Positions 8,241 through 14,962 of a stretch of DNA of 64,000 bases are shown here, one piece after another. Position 1 is the first letter of the stretch, and the number at the start of each line of letters is the position of its first letter. The DNA comes from Leptolyngbya sp. PCC 6406 (GTDB taxonomy: Bacteria; Cyanobacteriota; Cyanobacteriia; Phormidesmidales; Phormidesmidaceae), in the NCBI RefSeq assembly GCF_000332095.2, contig NZ_KI913949.1, positions 1,698,511-1,762,510 of the forward strand, given 5' to 3'. The notes below the pieces were generated by a model. It saw only the letters and a program-made list of their open reading frames with translations, made no database searches and was not told the origin of the DNA. The translations under genes and the position numbers were made by a program.

Positions 8241-9017
8241 ATGGAATCTCAAGCCTTAGCATCTACAGAATCGTCCGGAGAATTGTCCGGGTCTGAGCTC
8301 ACCGTTGAGCCCGGTTATCTGCACATCGTCGCCAGCGACTTTGATGCCCGCCCCATGACCTATGTGACCCCAGCGGGCGATCGCTTGGGTTACGAACCAG
8401 ACCTGGCTCGATCCGTCTGTGAACGGCTGGGACTGACCCCGGTATGGCACAACCTGCCCATGGAAGACTTTTACCGCTGCTTTGCAACAGGGGGCGAAGG
8501 TCAGCAGAAATACGACCTGATCTGGTTTAACCAAGCCATTACCCCAGAGCGCCAGCAGGTGGTGACCTTTACCCAGCCCTATGGCTTGTTTAATGAGGCG
8601 GTGTTGGTGAAGGCCAGTAGCCCGGTATCCTCGGCACAAATGCTAGCAGACCAACGGGTGGGCGGCTTAGCCGACAGCACCAATATTGCTCTAGTGAAGG
8701 GGTTCCCAGGGGCCGTAGCCGTCCCCTATCCCGGCAGCGATCAGGTGTTGCCAGAGATGCTGGCGGCGCTACGAGCCGGAGAAATTGATGCCCTGATTGA
8801 TGATGAACTCGTACTGGTGGTGGCGGCCCAGGATGATCCCAGCCTCAAGGTGGCTTTTACCCTGCCCACCCAAGTGCCCTTTGCCATTGGCCTGCCCCCA
8901 GCGCGCACAGCGCTGCTGCAAAAACTTGACCAGACGCTGTCGGCACTCAAGGCCGACGGCACCATGGCTGGGCTTTGGGCTCAGTGGATTCCTTGGCAGC
9001 CATTTCCGTTCTCGTAG
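8241..9017 (+). CDS. Periplasmic-type amino-acid binding protein fold, no signal peptide
   Basis: The 258-residue protein of the SBP_bac_3 family has a two-lobe fold with YLHIVASDFDARPMTYV, LGYEPDLARSVCERLGL, YDLIWFNQAITPERQQVV and RVGGLADSTN in the usual order, ending in ADGTMAGLWAQW. These proteins bind amino acids or similar ligands. The N-terminus (MESQALASTESSGELSG) is polar and has no signal peptide or lipobox, so it is probably cytoplasmic or has an unusual location, unlike ABC transporter receptors. No permease or ATPase lies beside it. It ends 48 bp before the glutamine synthetase-like gene. A ligand-sensing role is an inference. Confidence 0.75.
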   Translation: MESQALASTESSGELSGSELTVEPGYLHIVASDFDARPMTYVTPAGDRLGYEPDLARSVCERLGLTPVWHNLPMEDFYRCFATGGEGQQKYDLIWFNQAITPERQQVVTFTQPYGLFNEAVLVKASSPVSSAQMLADQRVGGLADSTNIALVKGFPGAVAVPYPGSDQVLPEMLAALRAGEIDALIDDELVLVVAAQDDPSLKVAFTLPTQVPFAIGLPPARTALLQKLDQTLSALKADGTMAGLWAQWIPWQPFPFS

Positions 9018-9028
9018 CTGTTGACACA

Positions 9029-9046
9029 AACCTGTCATAACAGGTT
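9029..9046. promoter_or_regulatory. Perfect palindrome AACCTGT-CATA-ACAGGTT before the ligase gene
   Basis: Two 7-bp arms flank the spacer CATA, 19 bp upstream of the next start codon. It shares TGTCATAACA with the inverted repeat at 8167-8180. The position between the two genes suits an operator for the glutamine synthetase-like gene; a weak transcription terminator is less likely because no T-run follows. Confidence 0.5.
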
Positions 9047-9064
9047 CGCTTTACTAAGGTTGCT

Positions 9065-10603
9065 TTGCCGCTGCTGGAGATTGCGATTGTGACTGGAGTG
9101 ATTGACCCGGTTAAGCCCTCAACCGAGAGGGTTGCTACGGATCTAGAAGCCTATATCCGTAGTGAGGGGCGGGATGAGCAGGTCAAGCAGGTGCGCGCCA
9201 AAATCGACGAGCTCGGCATCCAGTACATCTACTATCAGTTCATTTCCGTCACGGGGCGAATCACCGGCAAAGGAGCCCCCGCCGACCATTGGGAAACCAT
9301 GGCCGAGAAGGGCATTCAACTGGTGTACGGGGCCACGGTCAACCTGGCGTTAGATCGCACCCAAAACTATTTGGGCTATGGCCCGGAGTCGGCGGAACTG
9401 GTGGCGATTCCAGATGCGGAGACCTTTTGCCAGTTGCCCTGGGATAAGCGGGTAGCGCGGGTCTATTGCTTCTGCTTCCGTAACCGTGAGGAAGAAGAGG
9501 CACCAGGTGCAGCTCTGACCGCTGATTGCCGAGGTAACCTCAAACGCATTCACGCAGAATTTCACGCCAAGCACGGTTTGCAACTGCGCCACGGTTGTGA
9601 GCCGGAAATGATGTGGCTCAAAAAAGGACCGGATGGCAAGCCCGCAGGCGGGGTCACCAAGCCCAACTGCTATCACATCGATCAGTTTGAAGAACTGCGT
9701 CCGGTGTTTTTGCGGGTGATTGAATATAGCCGCGCCATGGGGCTAGACATGATCCAGGGGGATCATGAGGATGCGCCAGGGCAGCTAGAGCTGAACTTTA
9801 TGTTTGACGATGCGCTGCGCACCAGCGATCGCCTCACGACCTATCGCCAAATCTGCGCCCAGGTCGCCCGCGAGTTCAACCTGATTGCCTGCTTCATGTC
9901 GAAGCCGTTTTTGGGGGTGTCGGCATCGGGCTGTCACCACAATCTATCCCTCTGGCGCGGCGGTGAGGAGACGGTCAAAACCTTTGACCTCGAAACCCTA
10001 CCGGGCATGATGGGAAACTACACCTATAGCCAGGGTGGCGAGAATACCTTTATGCCAGTTGAAGGCGGCTCCCCTCGGGTGCCGGGTCCCATTGGCCTCA
10101 ATTGTATTGGCGGAGTGATCGCCCACTTAGGGGCGCTGACCGCAATCGGTTGTTCCACGGTGAATTCCTACCGTCGCCTGTGGGATGCGGGGTTCTGGGC
10201 ACCGGTCTATTCCGATTGGGGCTATCAAAACCGTACCTGTGGCCTGCGGGTCTCAGCACCGGGCCGCTTTGAATATCGAGCGGTGGATTCGATGGTGAAC
10301 CCTTACCTGATGGCGGGGGCAATGTTGAAGGCGTTTGATCATGGCATCAGCGACAACCTCGATCCGGGTGCGCCGGAGCAGCGCAATATCTACAAAGCCA
10401 TGGATGAGGGCAAACAGGTGAAGAAGCTGCCTATGTCCCTAGGGGAGGCGCTAGACCGGCTGGCGGAGGATGAGGTGATTCAGTCGGCGCTGCCAGGAGA
10501 AATGTATCGTCTATTTGATGAGTACAAACGGGATGAGTGGATTCGCTTTTTGGCGACAACCAGTGATTGGGACGCGGACAACTACATGCATTGCCTGCCC
10601 TAA
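9065..10603 (+). CDS. Glutamine synthetase family ligase (GlnT/gamma-glutamyl-amine ligase-like)
   Basis: The protein has 512 residues. The first in-frame start is TTG at 9065 (TAAGG 5 nt upstream); GTG at 9089 behind a GGAG is an alternative. Features of the fold are visible: QYIYYQFISVTGRITGK near the N-terminus, HGCEPEMMW and GDHEDAPGQLELNF (acidic metal ligands), KPFLGVSASGCHHNLSLW (ATP/glutamate-binding His), VNSYRRLW and GRFEYRAVDSMVNPYL. Length and sequence are of the GlnT/PuuA-like branch, which joins glutamate to ammonia, amines or polyamines. It is not the housekeeping GlnA or GlnN type. With a dioxygenase and a ligand-binding protein next door it may process an amine-containing compound; the actual substrate is unknown. 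Confidence 0.83.
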   Translation: MPLLEIAIVTGVIDPVKPSTERVATDLEAYIRSEGRDEQVKQVRAKIDELGIQYIYYQFISVTGRITGKGAPADHWETMAEKGIQLVYGATVNLALDRTQNYLGYGPESAELVAIPDAETFCQLPWDKRVARVYCFCFRNREEEEAPGAALTADCRGNLKRIHAEFHAKHGLQLRHGCEPEMMWLKKGPDGKPAGGVTKPNCYHIDQFEELRPVFLRVIEYSRAMGLDMIQGDHEDAPGQLELNFMFDDALRTSDRLTTYRQICAQVAREFNLIACFMSKPFLGVSASGCHHNLSLWRGGEETVKTFDLETLPGMMGNYTYSQGGENTFMPVEGGSPRVPGPIGLNCIGGVIAHLGALTAIGCSTVNSYRRLWDAGFWAPVYSDWGYQNRTCGLRVSAPGRFEYRAVDSMVNPYLMAGAMLKAFDHGISDNLDPGAPEQRNIYKAMDEGKQVKKLPMSLGEALDRLAEDEVIQSALPGEMYRLFDEYKRDEWIRFLATTSDWDADNYMHCLP

Positions 10604-10663
10604 TGGCTTGCCCTGCGATCGCGAGCACCCAAATCAACACCAAGAGACATTCATCAGAAACCA

Positions 10664-11626
10664 TCAGAAACCAGATGTAGCGTTACGGGCCTCGGGCTCG
10701 GTATCGCAGTGAATTTGAATTGAGTCGCTATCGCCCTCTCGGAAAACCGAGATGGGGCCATAGGTAAAGCGCGGGGCTGGATCCGCAGGGGTGGGCAACT
10801 CATTGAGTCTGGGGCCAGAAGCCTTACTCTGAGTGACTAAAATACCAACCTGACCCCGGTTCTCCTGACCGCTGTAGTTAAACCAATAGGAGCCGATCGC
10901 ATAGTTGGGCCGGTCGGTGAGAGAGCCTCTGATGGGTGAAACCCTCAGCTCGACTAAAGCACCAACGTGGTGATAAAAGGCTGGACAGGTCTTGAGGGCA
11001 TTTTTAGCTGCGGTAAAAGTAGCGCCAAAGGTAGCTACCGCTGCTCGATCTCGTTCGGCGTCGCTCTTGAGCAGCAGTAGTCCCGTTGACCAGGGCATCA
11101 ACAGATAGAGCAGTAGCAGCCCCGACACTACTACCTGAACAACGCCCACCCGACGCTTAATCACATTACTGGGAGGAAACCCAAGCCAGTCGTGGGTGGC
11201 TCGGGTGGGTAGCCAGCGAATCAATAGAAGGTTGAACCCGACAAACAGCACAATCGTCCCCTTCAGTAAATTATCGTTATGGCTTGAGCCCCCCGACCAC
11301 AGCACGCCCTGCATCGACCCCAGCAACACCATAGCCAGCAGGCTAAACGTAATGGTCATACTGCTTGCCACCATGAGCGGCTGAGTAGGCGAGCGTTTTA
11401 GGGTTAGATTCAGCAGAGCAAGCACCAGGGTAGACGCCGCAAAAAACGCCACTAGGCCATGGCCAAAGCCACCAGGAATTGGGTCATCGGGACCGAACCA
11501 GCCCATGGCTACGGTTTCCAAGGCCACTGCAAAAGCGCTATACCCCGCTAGGGCTGCAATTAGAAACAGGGCAGCACTGCCTAGCCAGCGCCACGGGTTT
11601 AGTATCCGTTGCAATCGGTTGAGCAT
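10664..11626 (-). CDS. Membrane protein of unknown function
   Basis: The protein has 320 residues. The first half holds about five hydrophobic segments (roughly 15-37, 58-75, 84-108, 122-140, 160-180). The second half (about 185-320) is a soluble domain rich in charged residues, with RGSLTDRPNYAIGSYWFNYSG and a C-terminal IQIHCDTEPE region. I do not recognise a family. The soluble part probably faces the periplasm. It converges on the ligase gene and is divergent from another small membrane protein at 11763. Confidence 0.6.
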   Translation of the reverse strand: MLNRLQRILNPWRWLGSAALFLIAALAGYSAFAVALETVAMGWFGPDDPIPGGFGHGLVAFFAASTLVLALLNLTLKRSPTQPLMVASSMTITFSLLAMVLLGSMQGVLWSGGSSHNDNLLKGTIVLFVGFNLLLIRWLPTRATHDWLGFPPSNVIKRRVGVVQVVVSGLLLLYLLMPWSTGLLLLKSDAERDRAAVATFGATFTAAKNALKTCPAFYHHVGALVELRVSPIRGSLTDRPNYAIGSYWFNYSGQENRGQVGILVTQSKASGPRLNELPTPADPAPRFTYGPISVFREGDSDSIQIHCDTEPEARNATSGF

Positions 11627-11762
11627 CTGTCCTAGCCTCCCTGGGCGGCACCATATTGCCTTTGCAGGCTGCTCTCCTCAGAATATAGATTGAACCTACC
11701 GTCGCTCCATGGCATTAGTTATGGTAGGTCTAGGTAACTAGATAAATTGTGCAGAACCGATC

Positions 11763-12368
11763 GTGCAACGACCTAGGGTGCGACGCAAATCGTCAGGCGC
11801 AACAAGCCAGGTTTACTGCTCTGTTGCAGGCTGGTTGATGGTTTGGATTGCCGCTATCATGGCCGTGATTGGTCTGCTGGTACCGGGGGGAATTCACTCT
11901 GGCGCAGGCGGTATTATGGCTTTGCTGGCCGGTGTGCCAGTAATACTGACTTTTTTGGGAGCCTTAACCTCACCAGGGCAGGCGGCGGCGATCGCCTTGG
12001 TGCTGTCCTCCCTCTATGGCTTGCTCGCCCGAGGTATTTGGCAAAGCTCGACGATTGCCTTGGGGCTGAGTTTGGTGCTCTTGCTGATCGATCTAGGCTG
12101 GGGAGTGCTGACTGTGCTTGGGGTGAGGGGAGAAGTACCACCTGGTCTGGTGGTCTTGCTGGCGGCAGTCTTTTTTGGCCCTCGGCTAGGGCTCATTTGC
12201 CTGATCGGTGAATGTCTTAGCAGGAAAAAAGACGATCCAACAGCTCTAAAAATCGGCGCTCTGGCGCAGGGGTTGGTTGGGTTTTTAGTCGATCCGATCG
12301 GTTGGCTGTTGTACCGTGTGGATAGATCCGCCCCCGCTGCTCAGGCCCAGGCATCAAAGCGAAAATGA
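11763..12368 (+). CDS. Small membrane protein of unknown function
   Basis: The protein has 201 residues and begins at GTG. A basic N-terminus (QRPRVRRKSS) is followed by about five hydrophobic stretches (VAGWLMVWIAAIMAVIGLLV, ALLAGVPVILTFLGAL, AAIALVLSSLYGLLA, IALGLSLVLLLIDLGWG, LVVLLAAVFFGPRLGLI). The tail ends in SAPAAQAQASKRK. Basic residues at both ends suggest cytoplasmic termini. No family is recognised. Divergent from 10664-11626 with a 136-bp spacer. Confidence 0.55.
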   Translation: MQRPRVRRKSSGATSQVYCSVAGWLMVWIAAIMAVIGLLVPGGIHSGAGGIMALLAGVPVILTFLGALTSPGQAAAIALVLSSLYGLLARGIWQSSTIALGLSLVLLLIDLGWGVLTVLGVRGEVPPGLVVLLAAVFFGPRLGLICLIGECLSRKKDDPTALKIGALAQGLVGFLVDPIGWLLYRVDRSAPAAQAQASKRK

Positions 12369-12494
12369 GTTGACCCAAGCCTAAAACACCCCCCAGGGCA
12401 AACCGATTAGGAATCACTGCGATCGCAGATCTTGTCGTGCGTGTGCCCCACAATATCTCCTAATTACACCACCGATCAAGTTCTGGGAGCCGTG

Positions 12495-13190
12495 CTAAGC
12501 CCCCTCCCCCAGCATGGCGGGCACATCGATCTCCTTAATGCAGGTCGCCCGTGATAGCGAGAGCACACAGTCAATGATTTTGAGCAGATCCGGCAGTGGA
12601 ATCGCTGCTCCGCCCATCAGGTTGTCTGTGGCTAAATCAGCCAGCACCTCCGGCGTACCCACATTGCCGGGATTGATCACCGTGATGCCAATTTGCTGAG
12701 CTCTCAACTCCTCTCGCAAGGCATGTACCATCCCCCGCAAGCCAAACTTAGAGGCGCTGTTGGCCACCTCTCGCCCTGGAAAGTTATCCCGGCCCGAGAG
12801 TGCGCCCATGACGATGATTTTGGGATTCCGAGATCGCCGCAAAGCAGGCAGCAGTGCTTTCACCAGTCGTATGGGGGCTACCAAGTTAACCGCAATCACA
12901 CGGGTAATATCGTCGTCAGAGCAGTCTTCAAAGCGGTACTGGGAGGTAAAGGCGTGGGTTTCCCAGGTGCCGCCCATGTAGAGCAAGGCATCCAGGCTGC
13001 CGTCCCCCACAGCTTGGGCCACCGTTGCTATCCCAGCCAAGTCAGATAAATCGGCTTGAATCCACTCACCAATGGGGGAAGGGGTGCGAGAGATGGCCAG
13101 CAGGCGATTGCACTGGGACCGTAAATGCTCAGTCACCGCCAACCCAATACCACGACTGGCACCCGCGACCAGAATGGTTCCAAAGGACAT
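12495..13190 (-). CDS. Short-chain dehydrogenase/reductase-like protein lacking the catalytic Tyr
   Basis: The 231-residue protein has a Rossmann fold: the cofactor motif GASRGIG at 10-16, an NLV (NNAG-equivalent) segment at 102, catalytic Ser at 132 (MGALSGR) and Lys at 148. The usual YxxxK is NSASK, so Asn144 replaces the catalytic Tyr. The codon is AAC and the frame is intact. Such proteins are usually inactive as reductases and act as sensors or scaffolds, or use another acid. It starts 24 bp after the GNAT gene stop on the same strand, probably one operon. Confidence 0.8.
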   Translation of the reverse strand: MSFGTILVAGASRGIGLAVTEHLRSQCNRLLAISRTPSPIGEWIQADLSDLAGIATVAQAVGDGSLDALLYMGGTWETHAFTSQYRFEDCSDDDITRVIAVNLVAPIRLVKALLPALRRSRNPKIIVMGALSGRDNFPGREVANSASKFGLRGMVHALREELRAQQIGITVINPGNVGTPEVLADLATDNLMGGAAIPLPDLLKIIDCVLSLSRATCIKEIDVPAMLGEGA

Positions 13191-13214
13191 CAGCGTTCTC
13201 CTATTGAATTGACT

Positions 13215-13889
13215 TTAGTTGAGACAAAGCCCGAACTTGGTCACTCCCGGAAACTCGATGTTGAACTGATCCAGAAAGTAGTCGGCATAGAAAGTTTGGT
13301 AAGGCTTGAACCCCACTGATTCATAGGTATGGCGGGCTCGGTCATTACCATTGATCACCATGATTCCGGCGTGGGAGTGCCCCTGGGATCGCCCCTCCTT
13401 CAACACTGCTTTGAGCAAAACTTTCCCTAACCCCCGTCCCCGAGCTTCGGGCAAAACCGCCACATTCTCGATAATCCAGGGCGCTTGAGGCGTGAGGAAA
13501 AAGGGTTTCACGTCGCCGCCAAACAACCCTAAGTAGCGATCGCGAAAAGCAGAGGTCGTAGCGATCGACCAGCCCAACTCCTGGGCGATCGCATCTAACC
13601 GGGACAACCGCAGCGGACTGTAATCCTCCCCATTGGGAACATACCCCGCTGCTGCCGCCACAGGTTTGCCCTGCTCCTCCAGAATCACAAAATCACCCAC
13701 ATCTCCCCAGTTAGAGCCATCGGCTCTCAGCTCCGCCTCAATAAACTGTAGAGCCGTCGTGCCCGTACCCTCCAGCAGGTCTTCCCAAAAACAGTGATCG
13801 AAGGGTGGCAGGGAAGCTTCGTATTCAATTTGGGTGAGGAATGGAATATCTGCGATCGCAGCTTTCCGAGTTGTCAGCAAAGCGGACAT
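13215..13889 (-). CDS. GNAT-family N-acetyltransferase
   Basis: In this 224-residue protein the acetyl-CoA loop is at IIENVAVLPEARGRGLGKVLL, with the R/Q-x-x-G-x-G/A motif as RGRGLG, followed by a hydrophobic strand and NGNDRARHTYESVGFKPY, the classic C-terminal GNAT segment. The first 130 residues are longer than in minimal GNATs and may form the acceptor site. The substrate is unknown. The gene is divergent from a TetR regulator, with a palindrome between them, so TetR control of this GNAT-SDR pair is likely. Confidence 0.82.
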   Translation of the reverse strand: MSALLTTRKAAIADIPFLTQIEYEASLPPFDHCFWEDLLEGTGTTALQFIEAELRADGSNWGDVGDFVILEEQGKPVAAAAGYVPNGEDYSPLRLSRLDAIAQELGWSIATTSAFRDRYLGLFGGDVKPFFLTPQAPWIIENVAVLPEARGRGLGKVLLKAVLKEGRSQGHSHAGIMVINGNDRARHTYESVGFKPYQTFYADYFLDQFNIEFPGVTKFGLCLN

Positions 13890-13917
13890 ACAACCCCCTT
13901 GAGGTAAGCCTTACAAA

Positions 13918-13938
13918 AGATACAATCTGCATGTATCT
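13918..13938. promoter_or_regulatory. AGATACA-N7-TGTATCT palindrome, candidate TetR operator
   Basis: A perfect 7-bp inverted repeat (AGATACA / TGTATCT) lies in the 114-bp gap between the divergent GNAT and TetR genes. The half-site AGATACAT occurs again at 13968-13975, followed by ACAGA. TetR regulators often bind such palindromes in their own divergent promoter, so this is the obvious candidate site. Confidence 0.6.
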
Positions 13939-14003
13939 AAAAATAGGGTTCCTTCCCTGCCCTGTCAAGATACATACAGATTGAATGTCTTTTTGCGATC
14001 GCC

Positions 14004-14591
14004 ATGCCTGCCAAGCTGACCAAAGCCGAACAAACCCGCCGCACCCGCCGCGCCATATTGGATCGAGCGCGGTACTTATTCGCCACGAAAGGCTACGCCG
14101 CCACTGGCACCGAGGAAATCATCAGCGAACTGGGGATTACCCGTGGGGCGCTGTACCACCAGTTCAACGACAAACTGGGGGTATTTAAAGCGGTGGTAGA
14201 GGAAGCCTATGGCGAAATCACCGCCCACATCCGCACCCGCATTGAGCCGTTGGAAACCAACTGGGAGCAGTTGGTGGTCGGCTGTCAGGCATTTCTGGAG
14301 GTCGCCCAGCAAGAAGATTTGCGGCGGTTGGTGTTTATCGAAGCACCAGCAGTACTAGCCGCAGACACCCTGGTCGAGATTGACCAGTATGGATTTGGAT
14401 TGCTTCAGGAGTCGATTCAGATGGCGGTGGATGAGGGCCAATTGCAGGTGATCGATGGCGAAGGTTTTGCCCATGTGGTGAATGGGGCGCTGAATGAGCT
14501 GGCGGCTTGGGTGGCCCAGTCGGAGAGTCCGCAACGGCTAAAAACGGCTCAGCAATTAGTGGAGGCGTTGCTCATCCGGCATCGGAAGTGA
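14004..14591 (+). CDS. TetR-family transcriptional regulator
   Basis: The 195-residue protein carries an N-terminal helix-turn-helix: ILDRARYLFATKGYAATGTEEIISELGITRGALYHQFNDK, the signature TetR order, at about 15-60. The remaining 130 residues form the helical ligand domain (VFIEAPAVLAADT). Family members repress neighbouring genes until a small ligand binds. The divergent GNAT-SDR pair and the palindrome between them are the likely targets. The ligand is unknown. Confidence 0.9.
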   Translation: MPAKLTKAEQTRRTRRAILDRARYLFATKGYAATGTEEIISELGITRGALYHQFNDKLGVFKAVVEEAYGEITAHIRTRIEPLETNWEQLVVGCQAFLEVAQQEDLRRLVFIEAPAVLAADTLVEIDQYGFGLLQESIQMAVDEGQLQVIDGEGFAHVVNGALNELAAWVAQSESPQRLKTAQQLVEALLIRHRK

Positions 14592-14714
14592 ATTAATAAA
14601 ACGGAATGAATCAGCCCTGCGCTGGGATCTGACACCCTCAATCAGGTCACTTTATTTCTGCCATCGAGGACGCGAAGCGGATTCTCTGGAAGTAACATCT
14701 CGGTCTTGCTCGTA

Positions 14715-14860
14715 GACCGAGATTCCTCCCTGCGCTCAGAATGACAAACTTGTGGGTGGCCAAGACCGAGATTCCTCCCTGCGCTCAGAATGACAAACTT
14801 GTGGGTGGCCAAGACCGAGATTCCTCCCTGCGCTTGGAACGACAAACTTGTGGGTGGCCC
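14715..14860. repeat. Three tandem copies of a 49-bp unit
   Basis: The unit begins gaccgagattcctccctgcg and ends gtgggtggccaa; copies start at 14715, 14764 and 14813. The first two are identical over nearly their whole length; the third differs in ggaacgacaaac. Copy number could vary by slippage or recombination. Confidence 0.85.
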
Positions 14861-14909
14861 ATCTTGGGCTGGTGGTGGGGTGTTACTTAATTGCAAGCCC
14901 TACGCCAGT

Positions 14910-14959
14910 TCCTTGGGTATTCTTAGGGATAGAGTCCTTGGGTATTCTTAGGGATAGAG
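14910..14959. repeat. Two perfect 25-bp tandem copies at the kinase start
   Basis: The unit tccttgggtattcttagggatagag occurs twice head to tail (14910-14934, 14935-14959), ending 3 bp before the GTG start of the kinase. The AGGGATAGAG inside the second copy is the only ribosome-binding-like sequence, so the duplication also doubled the translation signal. Confidence 0.85.
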
Positions 14960-14962
14960 ATT

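Larger units (their letters stand above)
14592..14962. other. Intergenic region with two tandem repeat blocks
   Basis: This 371-bp spacer between tetR and the hybrid kinase holds two tandem repeats listed separately and no credible gene. A minus-strand open frame across the repeats encodes only repeat-derived peptide (CHSERREESRS). A stretch of this kind (cctgcgctcagaatgacaaa) is common among bacterial interspersed repeats. Confidence 0.6.

Noticed and set aside
12217-12453. Minus-strand frame of 78 codons overlapping the end of the membrane protein gene
   Set aside because: It lies mostly inside the better supported 11763-12368 gene in antisense, with no recognisable family or start signal.
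14642-14896. Minus-strand frame of 84 codons in the tandem repeat block
   Set aside because: The peptide is only the translation of the 49-bp repeats.
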